Source: Gnetum montanum (Eukaryota; Streptophyta; Gnetopsida; Gnetales; Gnetaceae). From it: a stretch of DNA of 64,000 bases. Positions within the stretch are counted from its first letter, which is position 1; each line of letters starts with the position of its first letter. The stretch is from contig MNCI01004154.1 of the NCBI GenBank assembly GCA_015680685.1, positions 341,967-405,966 of the forward strand. Reading direction: 5' to 3'. Positions 48,499 through 61,350 of the stretch are shown here, piece after piece. The translations under genes and the position numbers were made by a program. The notes under the pieces were generated by a model. It saw nothing but the letters and a program-made list of their open reading frames with translations, was not told the origin of the DNA and did not search any database.

Positions 48499-50860
48499 TG
48501 TCTCTCTCACAAGACTATGATAACGCAACAACTAGCGAGGCAATTCATTAGAGAACCAATGAAATATATGATGATGAAGATGAATTTTAGAGTACTCAAT
48601 ATTATACAAGAGTCTCATATATTCATGAACATCCCAATGATACTCAAAGACTCTCATCATCCAACTCAAACACCTTTACTAAGGATGTGACATCTAGTAG
48701 AACAAGGGGATCCATAAGGCTTAAGACCTTCTCAATAGTTAACAAAAATTTATCCAGGGATGATTAGGAGACTTACAAAAGTCATGGTGAGTCTTCCTAT
48801 TGTTTCTCTTCCTCTACACCTTCAACATCAGGGTGTGACACAGATGACCATTTCTCAAGGGGTCAACGTAGAAATAGAAATCAAACGCATGGGCAAAGCC
48901 AAGAATGCCAACATGAACGAAGACAACATTGTCCCAACTCACATACTCATAACCTACTTAGTGACGATGAACCCCTACTGGCCACTAAGAGCCTAATGTA
49001 TATACAAGAGGCTATTCGAATATCCTACAAGCATCGTAAAGAAAGTCATCTACCTAGGCTTGATTTAAACAACTTTCCCAAGTTTTTGGGAGGCTATGAT
49101 TTAGATCTACAACATCATTTTCAAGCCTTCTATGATACCTACAACATTGATAATGGGTGGCAAAGACTTAAGCTCTCTTCAATGACACTCATTGGCCAAG
49201 CAAAAGTATGGTATAGGTCCTTAAAACCACAAGCAATTCACCATTGGCCAATAATGGTAGAACTCTTCAACGAAAGATATCAAACCTATGCAAGAGTGTC
49301 AGCCTTGAGGAGACAAATCCAAGGATGGAAAAAAGGGAAACATGAACCCTTGTATATGGCCTTAGAAAGATATTATTCATTATTAAACAAGTGCCTAGGC
49401 CATGGATTCTTTGAGAAAAGGCTAATGTATCACATCATGGATGGGATCCATAATGAAACAAGGGAGACCCTAGGGATGTATGCCCCAGGTCAACTATATG
49501 AACTACAAACCCATCAATTCCAAGAGCTTATTAAGAAAGTAGTAAAAGAGAAAGGAGAAATAGTAAAATGGGAGAATGTTGAAAGATCTTAATAGGACCA
49601 AAATCTTAAAATAACAAAGGTCCATAATCATGAAGAGGAGAAATCAACTAACCTCAAGGAGGTGGAATCATCTTTGCCAATACTACAATCACTAGATGAA
49701 ATTAAGGCAAAGATTAATAAGATGACTGAATGGGTACATGAAAAATGTGGAGAATATGTAAACATTATTAGAGGTGGAACCATGCAAAACCACTCTAACA
49801 AACAGGAAAAATGGAGGATGCCAAACTGAGAAACAAGATAGAACACCACTCAATAATCAAAAAGAAGGGTTGAAGACAATAAGGATAGGGGCTCAACTGC
49901 AAATCATAAGTATCAATGTGATGTTTATCTATACGATCACCCTGAAAGCCAATTCATAGTATTATCACATTTACATGAGCATTAGGGAGGAATGCTACAT
50001 CCAGATTTTGTACAGAAGTATTGTGTCCAACCGCAGTGGTAAAACCCCTAGTCATGGGGGAGGCCACCACCAAACAACCCATATGCTTTGTATACCCCGA
50101 CACCAAATGTTTATTATGTTCAACATCCTATTTCTCTGATTGGATCAACATCCTCTACTTCACCTCATCGTTATCATTCTCTTTAGTACTATCAGCCCAT
50201 ATCCTCTCCCATAGGGTCACCACCTCATGTTCCTTATGGTCCTCCTTTCCATCAATATTCTCATCTTTTACCTCCTTCTACATTGCTACTAGTAGTACTA
50301 GAAGGTTTTTTTGCACAACACCAACCCATGAATGTTACTTGTGCTATTACTATCAATAGCAGTGGAGGTCCTCCACAATATTGAAAGCATCCTTTCTTTA
50401 GGCATGACCATAGAAAGAGAAAACATAGTTCTAAACCCACTACATCCACCAACTCAACACAAGTTTAGTGTTGTGATGCATCTTACCCTTCAAACTCCAC
50501 AAATTTTGTTACCATATCCAGGCCACCAATCAACACTCCAACAACCATGCATCCCATGAATATAACCATGTAGGGAGACATCGATCCTTGCATACCACCT
50601 ATGATCATGGGTGTCATAGTGGGTCAACTCCTTATCACATGAACACATCTTATAATCTACCCTACTATTCCTACTTTAATCAAGTGTATGAACCCTAGTT
50701 TAGGTACATTTCTACCACCACATCAAAAGACACCTAGTGGTTTGACTATGACCAAACTCCAATATTTCCAATATGCATGGATCTGCATTTTCCATTTATT
50801 AATTCTAGCTATGCTCAAAAGTTTAGTTATGGGGGATACCCCCCATTCTAATAAGCAAAA
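48499..50860 (+). pseudogene. gag: gag of element C
   Basis: It starts MSLSQDYDN (48499), like MSLSQGSEN in B. HEHPNDTQRL and DDEPLLATKSLM are followed by a 198-residue open core (48996-49592) with FPKFLGGYDLDLQHHFQAF, TLIGQAKVWYRSLK, FNERYQTYARVSALRRQIQGW and ETRETLGMYAPGQLYELQTH. This is the retrotransposon gag core, about as in D. A Pro/His/Tyr/Ser-rich tail with stops runs to about 50860. From 50870 to 52776 the DNA is non-coding apart from short frames shared with B. Confidence 0.8.
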
Positions 50861-52242
50861 TTAGTAAATGTTTTTCCTTTTCTTTGATTTTACAATTTTT
50901 TGTTTTCCATTTTTTTCACTTTTCAAACTGTTATTTTTATCTTTTTGAGGGTAATCTTATCAGTAAATATAATACTCATGTGACTTGTGAGTCCATAATG
51001 TCCACCCACCCATTTTATTAATAAGAGGTTCTACTCTAGGTACGATGATATTCTTATCATCAATAAAACTTAAAATAACTTTGTACTCATTATGCCTAGA
51101 GCAATGAATAATGGACTAAGAGAGAATGGCCAGGGTGTGACATTAAGGGGACTTGTGGATTCTCTTTGGTGACATCTGTATGTGCTATCATGCAGCTTGG
51201 TTGTACTAAAATCCTTGTAGATCTAACAAAAAATGGAACTAAGAGTTATAAAGGCACTCAATAAAGAACCTTAATGCTATTTTGGGGGTCCCACTGGAAA
51301 GACATGCACCCATGCTTGAAGGTTGGTGGCTTCTCTGGTTCACTGTTGGAAAGGACAAAGTGCCAAAGTGCTAGAAGAGAAGAAGAAGAAAAGATCAAAG
51401 AAGAACATGTCATAGAGAAACTTAAAATACTCCTTTCTTGGACAAAATGCCAAGTGATCATACACCTTGCTTCCATGATACTCTTATGGTTGTCCATCAT
51501 TGGATTAAATAATGTGATGTCACCGATCAAAGGCATGGACTTGGTCTTGATTTTGGAGTGAAGGGATAATGATATATTAATCATGCCCCACACTCAAGAT
51601 TCATTATGCCTAGGGTCAGTTAACTCACGTCTTGATCTCTACAATCCCTTCCATGATTCGTCTCATCTCATTGCCCATGTAATTTTGACTTGTATCTTGT
51701 GTAGCATAGAATCCATACCTCATCATGGTGGTATTTGCATGTGTGTGTTTTGTTGTACTAGTACAGATTGCACTTAACCCTTTTAGTGTCTACAGACATT
51801 TTAAGGTGTGGTTAAGTAAGGGCATGATAGGTAGGAACCTACTTTAGGGAGGATCCACTTGCGTAATTTTTTTAATTTACACTCATTGCACATCACAACA
51901 TCATCTTATACCCTCCAAGTCTTACATTGCTACAATTATCCTTTCCTTTATCATCATTTTAATTCAAACTTTCCTTGGGTACTACTACATGTCCTATTTT
52001 CTCCATCCATTCACAAACTTCATTGTAAAATTCCACTTCATTACACTTTTGGTGCCTTTTAGTCTCTTTAATGTTACCCTAGAGCTTTTGAATTAAACCT
52101 TAAATCCTTCATTTTTGGCCTTGGAAATTCAAAAATTTATCAATTTTGCCAAGTACCCTATTTTAGAAGGGACATGATATCGGGTACCTAGTATCAAGTC
52201 CAATGTGATATCACATCTACAAAAATTTTATATATAGATCCT

Positions 52243-52276
52243 TTCCGCCGCCCCCCCCCCTCCCCCACCCCCCCAC
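52243..52276. repeat. poly-C tract
   Basis: Low-complexity C run with CG and CA breaks, inside non-coding DNA of element C. Confidence 0.9.
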
Positions 52277-52776
52277 GCACATGTCAATGTCATTTTTCAC
52301 TATTGATGCGAGGGGAGTTGTTGCAATTTTCTTCCACAAATTTTCCAACTTGCGCACCTATCATTCAAACATCAATATCTTGCTCATTAATGCTCTAATT
52401 CTCATTCTAATTGAACCTGATTAAACTTGGAGTGTTTAGCTTAGTTGTGGGGGAAGGGTACGCTCCAAGTTGCATGTAGTTTTTTTTTTTTAAAATTCAT
52501 CATTGCTCGAAGGATATCATAAGGGGTAAGTGACCTTAAGAAGTGCTAAAAATGTTACCAAATTAATTTTATTTCTTCACCCAAATCATCAAAATTATTT
52601 TTTAGAGTCACCTAATCAAATTTGGGCCCAACATAAAAAATTTTAGGAAAATTTTCATGAAAATTTCTAACTCCAAATTACACTAGGTAAGAAATGAATC
52701 TATTAAGGATAAGGAGTAAGGTATTAATCAAATTTTGTAAATGGCCTTATTAATAGTTGATCCCGTGTGATTGCAG

Positions 52777-55578
52777 ATGGCCCCTAAATGAGGATAATAA
52801 GGAGGACCCTCTTAGGGTACATCAAAATGGATAGGGAGAGGTAGAGGCTAAGTGCTTCCAAAAAAACATGCAGAGTAGAAGGCACAATCAATTTGCATTT
52901 ATTAAGAACCTCCTATTACTGCATAATTGGGGCATGTCAAAGGTGGAGAAGGCAAGGCACTTGAATAGAGACAACATCTCATGTTGTCTTCGAAATGTGT
53001 TTAGGAAATCCATGAAAGGTCCACATTAATAGCTTTGCTTGTGGAACTCAATTTTGGACCTTTTACTAAATTTTCCCTAAAGTTCATCAAAGATCAACTT
53101 AAAGTGTCCCCATTGTGGCCTGTTCTCTCAGAGAGTGGTGATTGGTACCTGGGGGAGACATACAAATTTTGGCATAACAAGGAAAAAGGCATCACCATTG
53201 ATATTGGTGGAATTTCTATTGATTTCTCTGCCAAGGCCATTTTGGAAGTTTTGAACCTTTCAAACATAGGGCCCAAGGTTGCTCACTTTTCCACTTGCTC
53301 TAATGTTGATGCACAAAAGATATGGTTAATAAGGGTGTACGACAAGGAGGATAAAACATATGGAGACCTCACACTTGAAGAGAGGATCTATTTTAAAATT
53401 GACACATATCACATTTTTCCAACAAAAGGATTGAATAGGATTTTCACCTATGTAGCTAGAGGAAGTGCCATTTTGATGGGCAAGGTTGATGCCAACCTAT
53501 CCCATCTATATCTCACAAAAATTTTAAGACAACTTAAAGAACGTAAGATAGGGAAGTTTGCATTTCCTTTTCCCTACCTAATCAGGAAGCTATGTCAACA
53601 TGCTGAAATTCTAGGGTAGACCAATGACATCCAAAAAAAGGCTCAAAATGCTTTATTTGCTAAACTACTAAAGCCACCAGCACTAAGAAAAGATGTTGGT
53701 GAGACACTAGAGCCTAAGCAAGAATAGACAATTTGGCCCACTGTACCTCAAACAACTAAGCCCAACAAACTTCTAGATACAAGGCCTAGTCAACAATAGG
53801 AAGTGAGAACTAGCACACAACCCACAGGCTAGCAAGACCAATCGCCACCATCACCATAGGACTATTGACCATCGATGAGCCATCTTAGGGCCATCACTGA
53901 ATTGGTCAATTGGGGAATCCATGATGAGAAAAATCTCTTCAAGATCATTGATGATGTGGTACATCCCATAGTCTCAATTGATCATGCATGGGATGAGGTG
54001 TTTATTCAAACAGGAGGAGGAGAATCACACTAGTCACAACAAATCTTTGTAAATGCTACATCTTTTCAAGTGCAATTAGAAACTGGTGAAGGCACCACAA
54101 TAGTGGTTATGCAACACTAGGATGCAGTAAGAGTAGAAGAAGTGGTTGCAAACCACATCAAAGAATCATTCAATGTCCCTATTGTACCACTGGTAGCTTT
54201 TACAGGAGCACACGATGCTCAAACCTTGGCTAGTCCCTCAATGACTCCTACAAATCATGAGGATGTTTTGGATCAATTTTCGTAGATAGGACAAGTGATG
54301 ATATCCTTATTTGAAATTCCTTAAGATCTCACAACAACACAATGAGACCTCATCTATACAAAAGGAAAGTTGGTCATGGTAGAGGTTAGGGTTGAACATG
54401 CAGAGGAGGAGTTGAAAAGACTCCAAGAGAATTTCATCACCCTACAAGCTACACAACAAGATCTATCCCAATTCATCCCTATAGACTAGCTAGAGTCCTT
54501 TCAAATGGAACAGTTGAATAAATTGCTAGAAGAGAATAAAAAAGTGGCAAAGGAAAAAGAGAAGGTTGATTGGGATGCTTAAAAGGAAAAAGCTCAAACG
54601 TATGCACATGGTAAAGCACTCAAGGCCTTACAAGAAGAAACTAAACACCTCACCACCGAAAATCTCTAGTTAACCATGGTAGAAAAATAGAAGAATGTTC
54701 TCAAGGAAAATTTTTAGAAATTGCAAGAATAATTACTAAGGGTCAACTAGGATATGAATCACTTGACTAAAGAAAATAGAACCCTCTCAATGGAGAAGGT
54801 ACACATGATTCATCAAAAGAAGATAATTGAAATAAGCATGTGGCAGAATGAGGCCAAGCAACATGAGAAGCTCAAGAAGCATTTTAGAGATTAGGTGGGG
54901 ATGTACAAGTAGGTTATTGAGAAATAAATCCATATGGACAAAGCCCATATCAACACTCTTAATGCTTAGAACGTTGATTGGCGGGCCATATTGGATACTT
55001 ATGCCTTCGTCCACCAAGTATAACTAAAAGGATAGGACCTATAGATACATGATCTTACTAAGTACATGGAGTTTGCAAACTTGCGGTATGGTAACTTAGC
55101 CATGTTAGCAGTAGGATGCTTGAGAAAAGAATTGGAGAAACAAGTAGCAACCACCTACGCTAAATATGAAATAGAATTTGTTGAACACAAGAAGACGCTG
55201 CAGAAATTAGAAGTAGCAAATTTTGAATTAGTGGTGGTTAAGACCAACTACCAAGGGAAAAAATATGTGGTGATAGATTTGGCTCAATAGCTCACAGATT
55301 ATCAAGAATGCAGAGACAATGCTAGAGCCTATGAAGAGGAACAATGGTTGTTTGTGGCTTGGTATGTCAAGGCTAATCAGATGTTCCTGCAACTGTCATG
55401 TGCATGGGAGGTGTCAACTCCATCAAATATTGGAACATCAGCATCGATGGCACATGGACCCTGAACCAAAGAGGAAAAACTTCAGGCACTTTTTTAGAGA
55501 CATCCATTTCAAAAGCTTGGAGCACAAGATAAGGGGAAGAGATCCATGGAGGAGCCCCCACCACCAAGAACCACATGA
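52777..55578 (+). pseudogene. extra ORF of element C (N-terminal domain plus coiled coil)
   Basis: The start is ATG at 52777 (MAPK). After a frameshift, a 194-residue frame (53035-53619) has LSESGDWYLGETYKFWHNKE, VLNLSNIGPKVAHFST, DLTLEERIYFKIDTYHIFPT and ANLSHLYLTKILRQLKERK. Then come acidic, helix-rich parts with coiled-coil character (VEHAEEELKRLQENFITLQ, KYEIEFVEHKKTLQKLEVA). It ends GKRSMEEPPPPRTT. Several TAG and TAA stops replace CAG and CAA. The length (about 930 codons) is close to that of B. The domain resembles proteins often labelled 'putative plant transposon protein'; the function is unknown. Confidence 0.65.
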
Positions 55579-55767
55579 GTTCCAATAATTTTATCTTTTG
55601 TAATTCTATGTCTATGTCCCAATTTTGTTTTACTTAATTCCAAACTACAACATGAGAAATTCCTAGTTAGTCAATAATCCCATACCTATGCACTATGTAA
55701 TCAATTAAACTCATTCTCATTTTGATAATTTGACTCAAGGCTGAGTTGTTATTTAGTTGTGGGGATA

Positions 55768-56632
55768 TGATGAATTTTGGTTTGCCAAGTCTCAATATTG
55801 GATCCTCGATATCAAGTACATGATATCACAACCTGGATAATGATATTGAATACACGATATCATGATTGCTGTGTAGACCTAAAAATATAGCATGAAGGTG
55901 CATAGGAAAGGGGGGAGTTGAGAAGTCTTAAAGTAGAGTCATTTTGTCAGTTTTTAGTTAGTTTTCAGTTCTTTCCCCTATGCATACTTGCAGTGTGATG
56001 ATTATAATTGTACAAAACCTTTGTTTGAGTGTGACGTACTTGGACATGCACACGATCAACAATAAAGATCAAGATTACTCCATCATTGTAGCATTCACTT
56101 ATTTTTTTAATTACTTTAATTGTTGATTATTTATTATTGTCTTTTTAGTTAATATTTCATTTATTTTCATTTACACTTCCTATTGTTAATGTGGAATGAG
56201 TATGATTAGGTCACGAACATTAAAGTGTAACTATTTGATAACCCAATAGCGTATCTAGTAGTGCTCAAGTAATGTGCGCTTGGTAATCCCAAAAGTAGTA
56301 CACGAGGTTAAAGATGCATATAGGTGATTAAGGACAGATGCTCATCGCACTTAGGTTAGCATACATTTCATTTTCCATTGTCCATTAGCTTAATCATGAT
56401 TATTCCCCGTCATCTCTAGGAGTAGCATTAGTTTAGGATCACATCATTCACCTCACTCTAGACTAAACCATACATGACAAAGCAAATACTAGTCTAGGTG
56501 GGAAGACAAGAAACTGCAATCAACTTGTAACTATCTAGATGCCACAACTAGTCTATTTGCAAAGTTCAACTGGATCATGCATACACACTCATATTTGTAT
56601 GGTTGAGTGTAGGGGTACCTAGTCACTCATCA
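55768..56632 (+). repeat. 3' LTR of element C
   Basis: 865 bases matching 47514-48365. The short purine stretch GTGGGGATA just before it may be the polypurine tract. Confidence 0.9.
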
Positions 56633-57949
56633 ATAGTTTTGGGATAGGTAGGAAATCATATGTCAGCATCAGAAGTGTGAGAATATGGATTTGTCAACAT
56701 TAAAAGCATTGGAAGATGCAAGAAAAGGGATGTGAGACCTATGGTATGGAAAATATCAATGAAAGCATGAAATTTAACAATTATGCACTTGGAAGGTGAA
56801 GAATGATGTGGTTGAGTCAAGCAAGTACAAGTTACAATAGTTACACAAGTGGATCCTCCCCAAAGCAGGCTTGAGCCTATAATGTCTTTGTGTAACCACA
56901 CCTAAAAATGTATATAGGCATTAAAGGTGTTGAATGCAACACATACCTATGAAAACAAAACACACATGTTAAAACAATAAAGTTGAGAAAATAACTCTTT
57001 GTTACACAAAACCACAAGTTAAGATCATATAGATAGCAAGAGGAGATGGATTGTAGAAATTGGGATGTGAGGTATCTTACCATAGGCACAATGAATCTTT
57101 GTGTGTTATTAATGTTTAAGTAATCTTTAGCCCTTCTTTCCAAGATTCAAACCAAGTCCAAACCACATTTCAATGACATTGCATTGTTTCATCACTTCGA
57201 CTAATAACCATAAGACTACCATAGTTGCAAAAAGTAACATCACTTGGCATTTTGTCCAAGGGAGGAGTTTATTCATGGAACATTTGTTGTTTTTTGTTTT
57301 TTGTTTTCAAAGTCTTAGAAGCTGCCAACATTTAGGCATGGGTAACATGTCTTTCCAATGGGACCCTTAGAAATTTATTCAGTTCCCTTTCATGTTACTT
57401 GTACTTCCATTTTTTGTTAGATTTACAAGGATATAATTACGTTGAAGCAACATGATAGAACATGTAGAAGTAATGAAGGAGAATCCACAAATCCCCTTGA
57501 TGTCACATCCTTCACATTCCTCCCCTTGGTTCTTCACTTTTCTATCCAAGCAAAATGATTATGAATTTATTTTTAGTTTTGATGATGTAGAAGAATATCA
57601 TTATGACCATAGCAAGAACCTCTTATTGATGGAATGAGTGGATGGATGACATGGCTCACTGTCTAAATAATCAGCCCCTCATGACTTGACAACATAGAGA
57701 AAACATCACCTCAATGGGCTACATGATCATTTTATGCACAAGAAAGATTACTTAATAAAGGAAATGAAAGCAAAAAAATACAAAAAGTTTAAAAGGATAG
57801 AAAAAATTGTATCAAGAAATAAGAAAATGATAAAAAATTATAAAAAAGAAGAAGAAAAACACCTATTATATCTAAAGGTTAAAATGGAGGGTTTCTCACA
57901 CAACTAAGCATTTGGTCATGGCAAGAATTAATAAGTAGATAGGCATGCT

Positions 57950-60372
57950 TCATGCATGTATAAAACATTGTTAACCTTTTAGTATTGGTCCATTGGGTGT
58001 ATCTTGGTTGAGTGGTGGTTGCATAGATAAGTTGTTGTTTACACATTTTTTATTAAACATATGATGGGTTAGGGTATAAGTTGTGTTAATGTTATGGGCG
58101 TCTAGCCCACGATTGCACCCTTGATCATGATAGTGTATGCATGGATTCATTTGTCTCCTCACATTGCTAGATTCATTACTTTGGCTGGGTGTTGAAGTAA
58201 CAATGGATGGTGGCTCTTATGTAGGCACAAAGGATGTTGGCTGTGACTATGAAGGAATTACACTTGATTGGCCTTGTGCTATTTTGGATTATGTAGTATG
58301 TCCATGAATTTTGTGCTTTCACCTAGGAGCTATCCTAAAGAAATTAAATTTCTATGTTTTCAATTGGCACCTACTATTATCAGCATGTTTATGCACATTT
58401 GTAGCATAAGTGGCATCTGTTTGTTGACGTTGTGGTGGTGAACCTTCATGTGTTGCTAGCAGTGACATGTGATGGGGTGGAGTATGAGAATATTGAGGAT
58501 AGGATGGAGAGTAAGAGGTGCAATATGGTGATCCTTTTGGAGATTTCATGGGTTGATGGTACCCGGGAGAGTGATAGTGGCAATTTAAAGTAGAGGACAT
58601 AGAACTTGTTGGAGAAATAGGGTGTTGAACATAATATCTATATAGTTTCAGTTGCTAGTAAGGGTAGGGTTGATTTGGTGATGGCCTCTCCCACGACTGT
58701 GGGTGTTGCCATCATGTTTGATGATAATGTTGAGGTTGGTAATAAATCCTCCTCAAATAGTATGACTAGTTGTGTAACTATCTATAATTACCATGTGGAA
58801 AAGGAAATCTCTTGGGAATGTGCTTTTGTACAAATTTGGGATTTAGTGCAAAAGCCCAATACTCATGTAGATATGACATGACTAGATAATAGCCTTTCAA
58901 ATGGTCATATATGCATAGGTCACATCTATCATCTTCATCTATGGTTGAGTCTATAGCCTCACTTTCTTTAGTAATTTTTCCTATTTGTTAATAAGTGTTC
59001 CTAGTTGTTTTTTGGTTCTTATTCCTCTATTTATTGTAATCACCTAGTTCATTTTGTGTTACTTTCTCCTCTATAGCTTCTAGGGGAGTTGTAACTTTTT
59101 CATGTATCCATTTTGACATCCTATTAAATTTTGCTTCAAGTTCATTGATACACAAGGTTCATTATGAAATCACCTTATTAAGAGTAGCCTCTTTCTCCTT
59201 ACCATAAATATGGACCTCCTTCTTTTGAAGAGTTGGATCACAGTGATATTTCTCAACATTCTCCCATTTTCATATCTCTCCTTCTTTTGCCACATGCTCG
59301 ATTAGCTCTCAAATTTGATGGGTTTGTAGCTTGTATAATTGACCTAGGGCATACATCCCAAGGGTCTCCATTGTTTCATTATGAAGTCCATCTATGATGT
59401 GGAAAAGTTTCCTTTCCTTAGAGAAACCATGGCTTGGGCATCTATCTAGTAGAGAATAATATCTATCTAAGGCTAAGTCCAAGGGTTCATGTTGTTCTTG
59501 TCTCCATCATTCGATCTGTCTCCTTAGGTTAGACACCCTCACATAGGTTTGATATTTCTTGTTGAAGAGTTCCAACATTGTGGACCACTGCTAGATTGAA
59601 TTTGGTTGCAACAATCTATACCACACTTCTGCTCTATTGATCAGTGTCCTAGGAAAAAGCTTAAGATTTTGCTACCCACTTTCAATGTTGTAGAAAGTAC
59701 AAGCATCATGGAAGGCTTGTAAATGATGTTGTGGTTTCAAATCATAGCCTCCTACAGATTTAGAAATATTATTCATACCAAGCCTAGGTAGGAAACTCTC
59801 CTTGTGATACCTGCGGGATATCTTAACTACCTTTGTGATTTGCATTAGTCTCTTAGTGGCCAACAAGGGTTCATCATCATCAGACATGTTGTAACGAAAA
59901 TTTCTATTTCTATCTATTTGATTATGACAATTTTGTCTATGTTCATTTTGACATCTTTGATTTCTTTCATGGGTTCAATTTCTGTTTTTATTCCAATCCT
60001 TTAGTGGAGCTTTATCTCCATACCTATGTTCATCTTCATCAGAACTAGATGTTGAAAGAGGAGAGAAAGATGAGGAACTAGAAGGATTTCCATGGCTTCT
60101 ATGGTGTTCCCCAAGGTTCCTTGATTTATCCTTTCTAGATTTCGAGGAGGTCCTAGGCCTTCAGGCCCCCCTGATCCAAGAGTTACTTCATCTCCTCCAG
60201 GGTTGTCTACCTTAGGTGAATGTAGTCTTTGAGTGTCATTAGGATGGTCATGAACATATGAAATCCCTACATGAAGTTGGTCACTCCAATTTTCTTCACC
60301 ATATATCTCATTAGTTCTCCAATGATTATTGTTGTTATATAGGGCATTCTCACTTCCTTGTGAAAGAGACAT
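57950..60372 (-). pseudogene. gag: gag of element B
   Basis: It starts MSLSQGSEN (60372) and has HDHPNDTQRL, then SDDDEPLLATKRLMQITKVVK (59887) and SVGGYDLKPQHHLQAFHDA. Further blocks match C with stops, and a Pro/His/Ser/Tyr-rich tail (58600-58352, YSPSYPQYSHTPPHH) follows. A helix-rich linker with charged residues lies between. The copy is more broken than C. Confidence 0.75.
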
Positions 60373-60477
60373 TTTTATTGGTTTATGGTGTGTCTAGCTT
60401 AATGTTTTCAAAATATATATCATTAATGCATTTATAACGATCATGCATAATGTAACTAATCTAGATAACTAGCACCA

Positions 60478-60495
60478 TCCTCGGCAATAGTGCCA
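60478..60495 (-). other. primer-binding site of element B (tRNA-Asp type)
   Basis: Minus strand TGGCACTATTGCCGAGGA next to the 5' LTR; three transitions from the tRNA-Asp complement. Confidence 0.75.
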
Positions 60496-60496
60496 A

Positions 60497-61345
60497 TGAT
60501 GAGTGGCAAGGTACCCCTACACCCAACCATACAAATCATAAGCGTTCACACGTGATCTAGTCGAATTCCATGGATGGGACTAGTTGTGCATCTAAATCAT
60601 TATGATTTAATTATAGTTTGCTATCTTCCCACTTGGACTGGTGGTAGCTTTGTCACATATGGTTTGGTCCAAAGTGAGGCATATGATTGATGTTTTCTAG
60701 CCCTATGTTGCTCCTAATGACAATAAATAAATAAATTAATTAAACTAATTAATAGCGGAAAGTAGAATCTAAACTAGCTTACATGCGATGAATATCCATT
60801 CCTAATCATCTACACACACCTTGGACTTCATGTAACTATCGCTAGGATTTCCAAGCATATGTCATTGGGCTTACCAAATGATACACTACTCGGTTACCAA
60901 GTAATTGCACTTAAGCGCTCACAATTAGTTGTACTCATTTTGCTTAATGAAAGGAATCATAAATAACAATAAGTGGAAACATTAACTAAAGAAAATAGTA
61001 AAAAATTAAATAATTAAAAGAAATAATAAATCTAAGTAGATGCTATAATGATGGAAGTAGTCTCAATCTTTATTTCTGGTTATGTAATGTGTCCAAGTAC
61101 ATCACACTCGAATAAGAATGTCATATAATCACTAACATCACACTGCGAGCATGCATTGGAAACAACAAAACTTGAAATCACAAAGCTGTGAAAAAGTTAT
61201 CTAAAGTGTTGTATTTATAGGCTAGCATAGAAGAGACGATATTAGATATCCAACATTGTTTCTTAGGACTTGATATCGCATACTTGATATCAAGGCTTTG
61301 ATATCACGTATCCAATATCAGAGTTGACAAAATCATGACTCATCA
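60497..61345 (-). repeat. 5' LTR of element B
   Basis: 849 bases. TATAAATA on the minus strand at 61219-61212 follows a cluster of GATATC words. Confidence 0.88.
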
Positions 61346-61350
61346 AAGGA

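Larger units (their letters stand above)
47514..56632 (+). mobile_element. non-autonomous Athila-related LTR element 'C' nested in B
   Basis: ATAGT duplications are at 47509-47513 and 56633-56637. LTRs are 47514-48365 and 55768-56632, TGATGAATT... to ...CACTCATCA. Length is 9,119 bases. Inside are a decayed tRNA-Asp-type primer site, gag, a block shared with B and D, the extra ORF and the LTR. No pol motif is seen. C points opposite to B and is younger than it, because it interrupts it. Confidence 0.92.
43129..61345 (-). mobile_element. non-autonomous Athila-related LTR element 'B' (split by element C)
   Basis: AAGGA duplications lie at 43124-43128 and 61346-61350, next to TGATGA...TCATCA ends. 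LTRs are 43129-43997 (3') and 60497-61345 (5'). Own sequence is about 9.1 kb once C (with its duplicated ATAGT) is removed. Reading leftward: tRNA-Asp-type primer site, gag (60372 to about 57950), a conserved non-coding block (about 56870), then an extra ORF (46917-44186), LTR. No RT, RNase H or integrase motif is visible. Confidence 0.9.
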
